From: Desulfocicer sp963675955
GTDB taxonomy: Bacteria > Desulfobacterota > Desulfobacteria > Desulfobacterales > Desulfobacteraceae
Length of the DNA: 64,000 nt
Direction: 5' to 3'
NCBI GenBank assembly: GCA_963675955.2
Contig: CAXXVR010000007.1
Coordinates: forward strand, 682,001 to 746,000
Shown piece after piece: positions 54,193 through 63,996 of the stretch (the stretch's first letter is position 1; every line of letters starts with the position of its first letter). The translations under genes were made by a program, and so were the position numbers. Under the pieces are notes generated by a model. That model had not been told where the DNA came from. It saw only the letters and a program-made list of their open reading frames with translations, and made no database searches.

Positions 54193-56742
54193 CTAAGACC
54201 AGGTGATCAAACCGGGCAGAAATTTCATATAATCATCACCTTCAGGCCTTGCCCTTACCGTGAAACCAAAGCGCCCTGCAAACCTGCAGGGCACCTCACA
54301 GGTATAGCGATAATTTCCATTGCCCAGGCCTTCTGCCAGGGTCATGGGAATGGTGTGAATACCCTGAAGGGTATCCACTGATTTCATATGTCCGGTATAA
54401 AGTTCTACAAACAGTTCTTCCGGGATTAATTCCCCCATCGTCACCACCACCGTTACCTGGAAAAAATCACCGGTACGAAACGGCCCCTTGGTGTTCTGGG
54501 AAGGCAGGCCGATGACAATATCTTTCCACCGGGCGCAAAGCCTGTTTTTCTGACACGCCAGGGTGCCGGCTTCCCGGGCATTATCATCTAATAAGTTTTC
54601 AAGGCGATGAACAATGGGTTGATAAAACAGTCGTTCATAATCGCTGACCATTCTCAGACTGCAGAAGGTTTCCATGGCCATTTTCATGGATGCCTTCATC
54701 ATATTCACCCACCGGGCGGGCAACTCTCCCTGGGGCGATTCATAGAAACAGGGAATCACTTCGTTTTCCAGCACATTGTACAGGGCCTGGCTTTCCGTGG
54801 CATCCTGATAGGCCGTGTCCTGATATTCCTCGCCGTTGCCGATGGACCATCCACGTTCCGGGGAACAGGCTTCACACCACCACCCATCAAGGATACTCAG
54901 GTTGAGCACGCCATTGATGGCAGCTTTCATTCCCGAGGTACCACAGGCTTCAAAGGGTCTGCGGGGAGTATTCAACCACACATCCGCCCCCTGGACCAGG
55001 ATACGGGCCAGGGCCATATCATATCCTTCAATAAACACCGCCCGCTGACGAATTTCCGGTCGACGGACAAAGGCCATCAGGCGCTGAATGATTTTTTTAC
55101 CTTCATCATCCTGGGGATGAGCCTTGCCGGCAAAGATGATCTGCACCGGTCGGTGGGGATTGTTTAAAATACCGGCCAGCCGTTCGGGGTCCTGGAGCAG
55201 GAGATGGGCTCTTTTATAGGTGGCAAACCTGCGGGCAAACACAATGGTCAGCACATCGGGGTCCAGGATGGTCTGAATCTGGTCAATGACACTTCGGGGG
55301 GCATTTCGTCGCTGATATTGTTTTTTCAACAATTCACGACAGGTGCGAATCATCTGGGTACGACTCATTTCATGGGCTCGCCAGAGTTCATCGTCATAAA
55401 TTTCATCCATTCGTTGAATATTTTCCTGACGACGGGAGCTCATGTACCACTCCGGTCCCAGATATCGTTCAAACAAAGGCCATATTTCCGGAGAAATAAA
55501 GGTGGATACGTGTATGCCGTTGGTGACATGGGAAATGGGGATTTCATTTTCCGGCAGCCCCGGCCATATATGTGCCCACATCTTTCGGGCCGTATGCCCG
55601 TGGAGACGGCTGACAGCATTGCAGTACTGGGACATTCGAAGGCCCAGCAAAAACATGGAAAAAGGCGCATCCTTATCCGCCCCGGCTTCCTGCCCCCAGG
55701 ATAAAATTTCCAATTCTCCCACCCCCAGACGTTCCTGGACATCCTGAATACAGGGCTTAATCCACTCCACGGGAAAAGAATCGTGGCCTGCCGCCACCGG
55801 GGTGTGGGTGGTGAACACCGTACACCGGGGAACAATCTGCAAAGCCGTGTTCACGTCAATGTGAAAACGGGTCATGAAAAGCGCCAGGCGTTCCAGGGCA
55901 GAAAAGGCAGAGTGTCCTTCGTTCATGTGGCAGATCGAAGGAGAAATCCCCATGGCTTCCAGTGCCCGCATGCCACCAATACCCAACAAAACTTCCTGCG
56001 CCAGTCGGATTCTGGGTTCTCCGGCATAAAGGCGGGCGGTAATTTCCCGGGCCTCCGGTGTATTTTCCGGCAGATTGGTATCCAGCAGAAACAAGGGGGT
56101 TCGGCCCACCCGTGCCCGCCACACAAAGGCCAGGACTCGGCCCTGGGGTCCCACAATGGAAATGGTGATCTCATTGCCCTGGGGGTCTCTTGCCCGTTCC
56201 AGGGGCAGGTGGTCCAATTGAATCTCCGGGTAATCTTCCTGCTGCCATCCGTCCTGGTCAAGATATTGATTAAAATACCCCTTGCGGTACAAAAGCCCGA
56301 TACCCACAACGGGCAGCGCCATATTGGAGGCCGCTTTGAGATAATCCCCGGCCAGCACTCCCAGTCCACCGGCAAAAATGGGAATACTTTCATGGATACC
56401 AAATTCCATGGAAAAATAGGCCACTGGACCGGCCTTGTCATAAGAGGTCCGGGAGATATCCTTGTTCTGGATTACCCGTTTTGTATAACGCTCTTTCACC
56501 CGATCCAGGTGGGCCAGAAAACTGTCATCGCCTGCCAGCTGTTCCAGTCGTTGGCCACTGACATTGGACAAAAGGTAGATGGGATTTCCGCTGGAATCCT
56601 TCCACAGTTGTGGATCAATGCGTCTGAACAGGGCCTTTGCATCCGGTTTCCAGCACCACCAGAGATTGCGGGCCAGAACATCTAAAAAAGACAGAGCTGG
56701 GGGAATGGTGGAATATACCTGATAGGTGAGAATTCGTTTCAT
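54193..56742 (-). CDS. glgP: Alpha-glucan (glycogen/maltodextrin) phosphorylase
   Basis: A GT35 phosphorylase that releases glucose-1-phosphate from alpha-1,4-glucans. It has the short archaeal/Thermotoga-type architecture: an N-terminal DUF3417 region (LARNLWWCWKPDAKALFRRI), AYFSMEFGIHESIPIFAGGL, HMNEGHSAFSALER, and the PLP/active-site EACGTSGMKAAINGVLNLSI. Residues after about 740 form a beta-rich C-terminal domain that may bind glucan. ATG 56742 has AGGAGG eight bases upstream, so the true protein is 849 aa rather than the 869 of the open frame. It probably mobilises stored polyglucose. Confidence 0.93.
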   Translation of the reverse strand: MKRILTYQVYSTIPPALSFLDVLARNLWWCWKPDAKALFRRIDPQLWKDSSGNPIYLLSNVSGQRLEQLAGDDSFLAHLDRVKERYTKRVIQNKDISRTSYDKAGPVAYFSMEFGIHESIPIFAGGLGVLAGDYLKAASNMALPVVGIGLLYRKGYFNQYLDQDGWQQEDYPEIQLDHLPLERARDPQGNEITISIVGPQGRVLAFVWRARVGRTPLFLLDTNLPENTPEAREITARLYAGEPRIRLAQEVLLGIGGMRALEAMGISPSICHMNEGHSAFSALERLALFMTRFHIDVNTALQIVPRCTVFTTHTPVAAGHDSFPVEWIKPCIQDVQERLGVGELEILSWGQEAGADKDAPFSMFLLGLRMSQYCNAVSRLHGHTARKMWAHIWPGLPENEIPISHVTNGIHVSTFISPEIWPLFERYLGPEWYMSSRRQENIQRMDEIYDDELWRAHEMSRTQMIRTCRELLKKQYQRRNAPRSVIDQIQTILDPDVLTIVFARRFATYKRAHLLLQDPERLAGILNNPHRPVQIIFAGKAHPQDDEGKKIIQRLMAFVRRPEIRQRAVFIEGYDMALARILVQGADVWLNTPRRPFEACGTSGMKAAINGVLNLSILDGWWCEACSPERGWSIGNGEEYQDTAYQDATESQALYNVLENEVIPCFYESPQGELPARWVNMMKASMKMAMETFCSLRMVSDYERLFYQPIVHRLENLLDDNAREAGTLACQKNRLCARWKDIVIGLPSQNTKGPFRTGDFFQVTVVVTMGELIPEELFVELYTGHMKSVDTLQGIHTIPMTLAEGLGNGNYRYTCEVPCRFAGRFGFTVRARPEGDDYMKFLPGLITWS

Positions 56743-57094
56743 GATCGCTGCCTCCTGGGCTGAACGGGCTTTATCTGCCTCCGTGATCAAAGGCAGCGTC
56801 AAGCCCGACGAGAGAATACCACCCCCGGATAAGTGTCAAACCCACCCGGAGTTCCTTTGAACCGATCTATCATCCAAAAAATAAAGCAAGTGACGTGCCA
56901 CAAATGCAACAATAAAAAGGGGAAATAACCACTGTGAATGCGCTTGCCCCTTGTGACTGAATCCTGTCCCGGACTTGATCTCAAAATCGATCATCCAGGG
57001 GGGGGGAAAATGCAGGCGACGGTTGACGTCTGCTGTCGAATTTTTTTACACCTTGTAAAAAGGAAACTGGAATCCTCGCATTTCAGATGCAAAT
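56743..57094. other. Non-coding region upstream of glgP
   Basis: It contains the glgP ribosome site and presumably its promoter. I find no gene, clear promoter or repeat beyond a run of nine G near 56999-57007. Confidence 0.4.
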
Positions 57095-57308
57095 GCTCAA
57101 GAATGACCTCTCCTCCACGTTCTGCTCAATGACCTCCAGACGTTTGCAGGGTTTTCCTACCACCTGAATGTAGCTGCAGCTGTGCCGGATGGCCACCCGG
57201 AACCCAGGTCTTTGTCCACGGGCTCGTATTTGCGGCTGGTGTCATCACATTTAAACAGGCGGATGCTAAACTCCCGTTTTACAGACAAGACCTTAAGCAA
57301 CCCCAGGT
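57095..57308 (-). pseudogene. Frameshifted gene remnant cut by an IS256-type element
   Basis: Minus-strand translation gives LSVKREFSIRLFKCDDTSRK then YEPVDKDLG in one frame. It continues after a single frameshift near 57200 with RVAIRHSCSYIQVVGKPC and KRLEVIEQNVEERSF. Both stretches look protein-like, but I cannot name the family. The 5' side ends at the IS256 left terminus (57313), so the insertion probably truncated it. Confidence 0.45.
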
Positions 57309-57444
57309 GTTAGTGTAAAATCTTTTCTGTAAATTCGAAATTCAGCATGGGGCAAGGATTTTAAGATCCTTGGGTTGAAAATGCTGGGTCGAAACTTAAT
57401 ATTCCTTTTTTGTTCAACGACCAAATCAAACAGAAAGGATAAGC

Positions 57445-58608
57445 ATGACCCAGCAGAATCAGAATACAGGAATTGAATCGATTTTGGAAATTATTAATGA
57501 ATTTGGCATGGATGGATTGGAAGACGCCATATCTATCCTTATAAATGAGGCCATGAAGGCAGAAAGATCCTATGCCCTCAAAGCCCGGCCTTGGGAAAGG
57601 ACAGAATCCCGTGCCGGTTATGCCAATGGTTTTAAAGATAGAAGTGTCGCCACTCGCCTTGGGAGCTTGAACCTGAAAGTGCCTCAGGTGAGAGGGGACG
57701 TAAATTTTTACCCTTCCGCTCTGGAGAAAGGGCTCCGGTCAGAAAGGGCACTGACAGTGTCTCTGGCTGAGATGTATGTTCAAGGGGTATCCACCCGTAA
57801 GGTATCTGCAATCTTAGAAAAAATGTGCGGCCTAAAAGTAAGCAGCACCCAGGTTAGCAATGCCGCAAAGCAATTGGATGAAGAGTTGGAAAAATGGAGG
57901 GCTCGGCCACTTGGTAGCATTCCGTTTCTCCAATTGGATGCCAGGTATGAAAAGGTCCGGCAAGATGGAGTCGTTAGATCCTGTGCGGTCCTCATTGCCA
58001 CAGGAATAATGGATGATGGCAAAAGAACCGTATTGGGAGTCAGCGTCTCGCTGAGTGAGGCCGAAGTGCATTGGCGTGAATTTTTATTGTCCTTGAAATC
58101 CAGGGGAATGCATGGTGTAAGATTGATAACCAGTGATGACCACACAGGATTGAAAGCAGCCTTGAATTCCGTATACCCGAGTATCCCCTGGCAACGGTGC
58201 CAAGTTCATCTGCAAAGGAATGCGACAGCATATGTCCCAAAGGTGGCCATGCGGGAAGAGGTGGCCAGAGATATCAGAACAATATTTAATGCACCTGATA
58301 AAGCAGAAGCAGAAAGGTTTTTGGAAATCGCAGTTGAAAAGTACAGCAAAACAGCCTCAAAATTATCAGGGTGGCTTGAGCAAAATATACCAGAAGGGCT
58401 TACAGTCTTTTCGCTGCCGGATAATCAAAGGAAACGGTTGAGATCCACGAATATGGTCGAACGTTTAAATCGGGAAATCAAGCGCAGGACCAGGGTTGCA
58501 AGCCTTTTCCCAAATGAAGCGTCACTATTGAGGTTAGTAACTGCCATTTTGGTGGAAACCAGTGAAGAATGGGAAACTGGTAAAAGGTACTTGTCGGTAA
58601 CGAAATAG
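57445..58608 (+). CDS. IS256-family (mutator-type) transposase
   Basis: A DDE transposase of 387 aa with full family layout. The N-terminal region contains ERTESRAGYANGFKDRSVAT, then LGSLNLKVPQVRGDVNFYPS. The catalytic core has LQLDARYEKVRQDGVV (first Asp), LITSDDHTGLKAALNSVYP (second Asp, then the WQRCQVHLQRN signature), and the terminal Glu in NMVERLNREIKRRTRVA. The frame is complete, so the element may be active. AAAGGA precedes the ATG. Confidence 0.95.
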   Translation: MTQQNQNTGIESILEIINEFGMDGLEDAISILINEAMKAERSYALKARPWERTESRAGYANGFKDRSVATRLGSLNLKVPQVRGDVNFYPSALEKGLRSERALTVSLAEMYVQGVSTRKVSAILEKMCGLKVSSTQVSNAAKQLDEELEKWRARPLGSIPFLQLDARYEKVRQDGVVRSCAVLIATGIMDDGKRTVLGVSVSLSEAEVHWREFLLSLKSRGMHGVRLITSDDHTGLKAALNSVYPSIPWQRCQVHLQRNATAYVPKVAMREEVARDIRTIFNAPDKAEAERFLEIAVEKYSKTASKLSGWLEQNIPEGLTVFSLPDNQRKRLRSTNMVERLNREIKRRTRVASLFPNEASLLRLVTAILVETSEEWETGKRYLSVTK

Positions 58609-58628
58609 GCAAACACACATATCATGTT

Positions 58629-58761
58629 CCTTCCGGCCCCACCAAAAAACAAATGGAGTGGTGAGATAAGTCAAGAAAAAAATCGGAGGGACCCCGCAGG
58701 GGAAACCGATTTTTTTCTTGACTTATCTCACCACGGAATTACAAATTTTGGGGCCGGAGGG
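58629..58761. repeat. Giant hairpin element, copy 1
   Basis: A perfect 29-bp stem (58658-58686 with 58706-58734; it includes gataagtcaagaaaaaaatc) has a nested CCCC gca GGGG loop. An outer stem ccttccggcccca/tggggccggaggg bounds it. The 8-bp sequence AGGCAAAC stands on both sides (58607-58614 and 58766-58773), as if it were an insertion with target duplication in the 3' tail of the IS256-type element. A related copy is at 59011-59167. Confidence 0.85.
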
Positions 58762-58839
58762 CAACAGGCAAACTTTTGAAATAAAAAAGGAACTGACTCA
58801 GACAGAATTTACAGAAAAAAACTTGCATTATCGCCCAGG

Positions 58840-59001
58840 TATTTCATGACTTATGGACAAGCATATACGGAATCTGTTGATTTTATGAATTTTTACAATT
58901 TCTTTAGGATACATAGATCCTTGAAATACAGGACACCCATGCAAGTTTATGAGAGCTATCAGCGCAGTGAGACACTCAATATTCGGGAAATAAGAATATA
59001 A
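58840..59001 (+). pseudogene. C-terminal remnant of an rve-type transposase
   Basis: The frame ends FMNFYNFFRIHRSLKYRT, PMQVYESYQ, the classic end of IS3/IS481-type integrase cores. The 5' part is missing, replaced by the IS256 right end 12 bp upstream. It lies between the two giant hairpins. Confidence 0.75.
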
Positions 59002-59010
59002 AATTCATTT

Positions 59011-59167
59011 TTCCTCCCGCCTTGGCCTATTTCCCACAAACGGAGTGAGGAAGTCAAGTCAAGAAAAAAATCTGGGGGTCCCCGCCCCTGAAAGGGGTGG
59101 GGTACCGATTTTTTTCTTTACTTGCTGACGAACGTAGTTATAAAAAAATAGGTCAAGGGGGAAGGAG
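59011..59167. repeat. Giant hairpin element, copy 2
   Basis: The outer stem ttcctcccgccttggcctat pairs with taggtcaagggggaaggag. The inner stem aagtcaagaaaaaaatc/gatttttttctttactt (59056-59072, 59107-59123) has one mismatch, with a nested CCCCGCCCCT/AGGGGTGGGG loop. Compared with copy 1 the inner A-rich arm is conserved, while the outer stem and loop change on both sides together. Confidence 0.8.
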
Positions 59168-59179
59168 ATCAGCTATAAA

Positions 59180-59272
59180 ATGAGCGGTTATGGAAAACCT
59201 ACATCCAAAAGAAATCTACGAGATAAAACTCTCCATAAAAAAGGGGTTGACCCGACCCGCATCCGCATATAA
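59180..59272 (+). CDS. Possible 30-residue basic peptide
   Basis: MSGYGKPTSKRNLRDKTLHK, then KGVDPTRIRI, with AAGGAG (59163-59168) upstream. It is strongly basic. It may be a leader or remnant of a lost mobile-element gene; it matches nothing I recognise. Confidence 0.25.
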   Translation: MSGYGKPTSKRNLRDKTLHKKGVDPTRIRI

Positions 59273-59725
59273 ATTTACGGGTGTGTGCCCCACGTTTTCC
59301 ACAACTTGGGAAATCAAAGGGTGTCCCCCTATCTGATTAAGCGCGAACCGGGAAAATGGGAATGCGCCCAGTCAGACTAAATCAATTTACCTGCAAATAC
59401 GACTGCAAACTCGATATATCTAAGTCTGAGAAATATAAGAGGGAAATTGACAAGTTCTGACTCCCTTAGAACTTTTGTTTAAAGACTCTGAATTTTATTT
59501 ACCACTACATGTTTAGCACTACCATTAAATCAAATCGTCAATCTGATGAGATAAAGTTGTATCACATTAGCTCTTTTTGGCAACGCTGCGAATATTTTTT
59601 TTTAAATCGTACCTCCTGCTCTGCAGGAGGTTGCTTATTCCTTATGGCGGAACAGAGGAACAAAAGTTCCAAAAGGTTTATTTTTGAACAATTGAGCTAA
59701 TCGACGCGAAAGGCACAATTATTAT
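59273..59725. other. Non-coding region with small hairpins
   Basis: It contains a perfect 9-bp hairpin acctcctgc tct gcaggaggt (59611-59631) and the short dispersed repeat aaaatgggaatgcgccca (59353-59370). A 63-residue frame at 59509 spans the hairpin and looks accidental. Confidence 0.5.
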
Positions 59726-61870
59726 TTATTGAACCGTAAAATCAAAAATTGTAAAATCCTGGGGTGTTTGATTACCCACTGCATCATAACCCAAAATCGT
59801 CCAGTACCATTTACCTGCAGACATAGTCTGCCAAGTTGGATTATCCATGGGGAAAAGGTTTAAGGTAAGATTATCCTTACTAACAACATTATCAAACCCC
59901 AGTGAACCCATATGGGCAAGTATTAATGTATAATGACTCACCCCTTTGTAAGTTTCCCATTTAAATGTTGGGGCGGCATCTGTGAAGGCAAGTACGTCTC
60001 CGGGGGATGGGCTGGTCATGACAACGGAATTACTGGCAATAAATTTAATGTGGCTGGTATATTTTTCAACAACGGAACCTTTATATGTTGAGCCTATCAA
60101 TACACCTGCGTTATCGTAGGCCTCAATACCCCATTCAATATCATACAATGAGAGGATATCCCATGTAATTGCATCAAGGGTCAAGTCATATAGCATCCCT
60201 ATGAACTGCTCCGAAAAATTTGGGGTTGTATTGCTGGTTACTGCCGGTGGAATAAGCTCTACTGGTACTTTAATATTTACATCATTTAAAATATCATTCA
60301 GGTTTAAATGAAGTATATACTTTGCGGCATTGGATACTTTACTGAAAGAAAAAGTAATTTTACCGCCTGCTGCCCCAAAACTGGTGCTTTGATAATCAAC
60401 GGGAGATAAAAGAGATATAAGTGCAATACCTGTTGATTCTGTAAGATCAGTGCCATCACAGTCCTGATCAATTCCATCTCCGGCTATTTCAGTGGCACCC
60501 GGGTGAATGGTTGCATCTGAGTCATCACAATCAGTTTTAGTTGCTACATATCCATATGGTTGCGTTGGCATGGATAAAGAGATAGTTGGATCACCATATC
60601 CATCTTTATCACCATCGTAATACCATAATGTTGTTGTTGATCCTGTGAGGTCAGTGCCGTCACAATCCTGATCAATCCCATCTCCGGCTATTTCAGTAGC
60701 ACCCGGGTGAATGGTTGCATCTGAGTCATTGCAATCGGTTTTAGTTGCTACATATCCATAGGGTTGCGTAGCTGTGGATAAAGAAATAGCTGGATCACCA
60801 TATCCATCTCCATCACCATCGTAATACCATAATGTTGTTGTTGATCCTGTGAGGTCAGCGCCGTCACAATCCTGATCAATTCCGTCTCCGGCTATTTCAG
60901 TAGCACCCGGGTGAATGGTTGCATCTGAGTCATCACAATCAGTTTTAGTTGCCACATATCCATATGGTTGCGCTGCCATGGATAAAGAAACAGCTGGATC
61001 TCCATAGCCGTCTCCATCACCATCGTAATACCATAATGTTGTTGATCCTTGGGGAGCGGAATCACCTGTATTTATGGTCAAATTATAGATAGCATCTGAG
61101 GTATAACTGCCTTTTTCTATTTTTACATAGTATGTGCCAGCAGCTAAACCTATAAAACTGTCTATCGAGTCAGAGTTACCGACACCATTCGCTTGAAGCT
61201 GTGTGCCATTGGAGTCCAATATAGAAATTTTCCAATAAGTCTTCCAGGAATAACCATTAATAGAGGCATGCGTAAATTGATAGTCCACCTTAAAGGAATC
61301 TGATAAAGTAAAGGTATACCAGTCTTGATCAGAAGAGGCGGATATAAGCCCCTTATAGGACACGCCACTCTTTACTTGTGTGGCCTGGGAGGATTTTTCA
61401 TTGGGTTCTATCTCTACTGAAAAGGACGAGGTATAATTTATGGTTAAATCGTAGCTACCATCTGATGGGGTATAGCTGCCTTTTTCTATTTTTACATAGT
61501 ATGTGCCAGCAGCTAAACCTATAAAACTATCGATTGAGTCAGATATACCAACACCATTCGATTGAAGCTGTGTGCCATTGGAGTCCAATATAGAAATTTT
61601 CCAATAAGTCTTCCAGGAATAACCATTAATAGAGGCATGCGTAAATTGATAGTTTACCTGACATGTTTCAGACAATGTAAATTTATACCAATCTTGATCA
61701 GAAGAAGCGGAGATAAGCCCTTCATATAAACCATTGGTGATTGCAGTTGCATGATTCATATCGTTGTTAGGTTCTATTTCAAATCCTGAATATGCATTTG
61801 GAAGCCAAACAAAAAACAAAAGAAAAAAGATATAAAAAACACCCAGTGTGCGATCCAGCTTTTTAATCAT
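59726..61870 (-). CDS. Secreted PPC/MopE-repeat protein
   Basis: A 714-residue exported protein. A signal peptide (GVFYIFFLLFFVWLPNAYS) is followed by two bacterial pre-peptidase C-terminal (PPC) beta-domains (about 27-130 and 145-260; EIEPNNDMNHATAI, YKFTLSETCQVNYQFTHASI). Then come three 68-residue putative metal-binding MopE-type repeats (about 277-480; YYDGDGDGYGDP, DCDDSDATIHPGATEIAGDG). The C-terminal 230 residues hold fibronectin/Ig-like strands. It probably binds Ca2+ or Cu and acts at the cell surface. ATG 61870 has GGAGGTAAGA upstream. The DNA of the repeats is nearly identical, pointing to recent duplication or gene conversion. Confidence 0.87.
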   Translation of the reverse strand: MIKKLDRTLGVFYIFFLLFFVWLPNAYSGFEIEPNNDMNHATAITNGLYEGLISASSDQDWYKFTLSETCQVNYQFTHASINGYSWKTYWKISILDSNGTQLQSNGVGISDSIDSFIGLAAGTYYVKIEKGSYTPSDGSYDLTINYTSSFSVEIEPNEKSSQATQVKSGVSYKGLISASSDQDWYTFTLSDSFKVDYQFTHASINGYSWKTYWKISILDSNGTQLQANGVGNSDSIDSFIGLAAGTYYVKIEKGSYTSDAIYNLTINTGDSAPQGSTTLWYYDGDGDGYGDPAVSLSMAAQPYGYVATKTDCDDSDATIHPGATEIAGDGIDQDCDGADLTGSTTTLWYYDGDGDGYGDPAISLSTATQPYGYVATKTDCNDSDATIHPGATEIAGDGIDQDCDGTDLTGSTTTLWYYDGDKDGYGDPTISLSMPTQPYGYVATKTDCDDSDATIHPGATEIAGDGIDQDCDGTDLTESTGIALISLLSPVDYQSTSFGAAGGKITFSFSKVSNAAKYILHLNLNDILNDVNIKVPVELIPPAVTSNTTPNFSEQFIGMLYDLTLDAITWDILSLYDIEWGIEAYDNAGVLIGSTYKGSVVEKYTSHIKFIASNSVVMTSPSPGDVLAFTDAAPTFKWETYKGVSHYTLILAHMGSLGFDNVVSKDNLTLNLFPMDNPTWQTMSAGKWYWTILGYDAVGNQTPQDFTIFDFTVQ

Positions 61871-61927
61871 TCTTACCTCCATCAATAAAAATATAAAACA
61901 TTTTTGAAACAAAATGAGGTCTCTGGG

Positions 61928-62075
61928 AGGGGTCAGGTTTGTGTTATGTGCATTATCGATTATACTTTGGTTTTGTCTACTTGCCTTGTTTGGTAGATAA
62001 CGTCCTTAATACAAGTCTGACCCCGTTGGCCCACCGATTGTGACGAGTGGCACAAATCTTGATCTCAATCCCTTA
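61928..62075. repeat. Long-hairpin repeat (GTCAGGCTTG family), copy upstream of PPC/MopE gene
   Basis: Inner arms are ggggtcaggtttgtgttatg (61929) and taatacaagtctgacccc (to 62024). The outer right motif gattgtgacgagtggcacaa is followed by cttgatc. Confidence 0.8.
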
Positions 62076-62099
62076 TTTTTAATTATAAATATCAAGTTT

Positions 62100-62309
62100 C
62101 TATAGGAAGTCATCGTTTTCTTCTTCAAAAAATTTAAATGTATCCTCAAGGTTAAAGAGTATCTGGTAAATCATGTCGGGAATTTGAAAGGAAAAGTCGC
62201 TGTTAAGGATGATGGCTTGAGCGGGTGAAACGCCGGTGGGTCCATGAGTTCCCGCTGCCTTATCTGTGGGCTTTTCCCCATCAACTGTTAACAATCTAAA
62301 TTCCAGCAA
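62100..62309 (-). CDS. Doubtful small ORF
   Basis: A 69-residue frame (MLEFRLLTVDGEKPTDKAAG, ending FKFFEEENDDFL) in a repeat-rich, transposon-rich stretch. No family is recognised, and it may be a fragment of a larger lost gene. The rest of 61871-62501 has no other supported gene. Confidence 0.25.
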   Translation of the reverse strand: MLEFRLLTVDGEKPTDKAAGTHGPTGVSPAQAIILNSDFSFQIPDMIYQILFNLEDTFKFFEEENDDFL

Positions 62310-62501
62310 ATTAGACCTCTCGATTTGGCTTGAACCTTACTTTTTTTGAATTACTGCCTGTACCTTTTTTATTTCAACTGTCAAAATTTTTTTTATCCAA
62401 TCATTTTTTGTAAATTTGGAGTTGATTATGAGACCATGGCAACAAAAAAAGAACAGCTATCCATTAAATGTTTATTGAATTGCATTTTGAACCATTTCTA
62501 A

Positions 62502-63996
62502 CTACCCAGTTTTTTTGAACAAGTCCATCTGATCATCTTTCTTCTTTTTTTGTTTTTTTCTCGTTCCCATCATTTCAATCAAGAGTGTCATAATTGTTGT
62601 GACTGTGGATCGAACCACAACGCCTTGTTGGCTCCTAACCCTTGTTTGCTCTAACCCCTCCCTTTTTTTCATAAGATTGAAAGGTCGTTCACAATTTTTA
62701 CGTATTTCCATGGCTTTCTCTGTCATGGGACTGGAAGCAACTATTGGCTGAAAAAATCCACAGTCAAAAGGAACTATTCTATTTTGGGGACAACTGGATT
62801 CATATGCACATTCTTCGGGCTGAGAATTACAGCGATATTCATGACCTTTGTCTGAACATCCGAAATTGACCATAGGTGTTTCACAATATTGATTACAGGT
62901 AACCCGCAACGTAAATTCCAGCACGTTATCTGGCAAATTGACTTTTTTGGAGGGGGGAGCAATTACATAGGTACCGATCTCTTTGCAGATTGAACCATCT
63001 CCGTCATGATAGGCTTCATCTGCAGTAAGCAACTCAACATCTATCCCCATTGCCTGTGCCAATTTAATTAAGGGTTTTACAAACAACTTGTCATGATGGT
63101 TTCCTGCACTGATCAGGGATACAAGAGGAAAACAATGGCTGGCTGAAGGGTTAAGCACCGTTAAAGTATGCATACGATAACCAATAAAATATTGTGATAA
63201 ATTCCTTTTGTTGCGTCGTTTGCCACAATCACAATCCAGATCCGAGTATATTCGGATCTTTTTCCCTTTGATTTCAATTGTGCAAAGTGGGTAGTTAATT
63301 TCCATTGGAAGTTCAGTCGAATCAATTGCATGTAGGACGTTATTTTCCAGACACCCCAACGAATAGAAATGATGGAGAAAATACACAAGGATATTCAGTA
63401 TTTGGATAAAAAATATATCCTGTCTAAAGTGACAAAGCTGAGTATGATCAATAATTTCTTTTGTGTTTAATGGAGGTCCAATAAATCTCCTGTTTTGTTT
63501 TCTTTCCCTACCGAAATACTCCTCACTGCAATATTTCCTGTAGCTGATCTCAGGATACTTTATAACTTTTAAAAACTCCATTCGAAACAATTGATACAAA
63601 AAATATCCCTCATTTGTGGAGAATAACCCTCATTTGCAAGGAGACTGTTTACTATTCCATTATCTATAAGTTTATCGATATATCTTAGTTCAGGGTCAGT
63701 TATTTCCGAAGCCGTTTTTTTATCCCAATTGGATTTGAATAGAAAACCGCCGTTACGTTTTTTAATAAAATTTCCCATTTCATTGAGTGGAACAATACCT
63801 TTTGTGGGTATTTGGCCATCAATGCCGGTAAGTTGCCCCATAGATGCAATGGGTTATTGATCAAAATCATGGTTCTCAACAGCTTCCTGCATGACTTGAC
63901 GGGCTAATTTTTTTCATTCTTGGTCATTCTCCTCCAACCAGGACATTTTCTTTTTAGTTGCTTCTGGATGGTTCTTTTGATATCTTTTCTATGCAT
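62502..63996 (-). pseudogene. Decayed DDE transposase (IS1182/IS4-like)
   Basis: The main frame (62502-63599) has catalytic-type motifs LHAIDSTELPM, GYRMHTLTVLNP, LTADEAYHDGDGS and RPFNLMKKREGLEQTRVRSQ, plus a Cys-rich insert. The N terminus is in other frames: MHRKDIKRTIQKQLKRKCPG from ATG 63996, then ARQVMQEAVENHDFDQ, then MGQLTGIDGQIPTKGIVPLN (63841). At least three lesions separate them: a shift at an A-run near 63910, a TAA where CAA would fit near 63845, and a shift in a six-base T-run (minus strand, 63598-63603). The element is therefore inactive. Confidence 0.75.

Larger units (their letters stand above)
57313..58828 (+). mobile_element. IS256-family insertion sequence
   Basis: Terminal repeats gtgtaaaatcttttctgtaa (from 57313) and ttacagaaaaaaacttgcat (to 58828) match at about 18 of 24 inverted positions. 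One intact transposase lies between them. No target duplication is evident. The 220 bp between the transposase stop and the right end is unusually long because a giant hairpin (58629-58761) sits inside it. Confidence 0.8.

Noticed and set aside
59140..59300. Possible group II intron or retron remains near the giant hairpins
   Set aside because: No reverse transcriptase, catalytic domain V or branch-point structure could be seen.
59509..59700. 63-residue plus-strand frame
   Set aside because: It runs through a perfect hairpin (59611-59631) in a non-coding stretch; composition is not protein-like.
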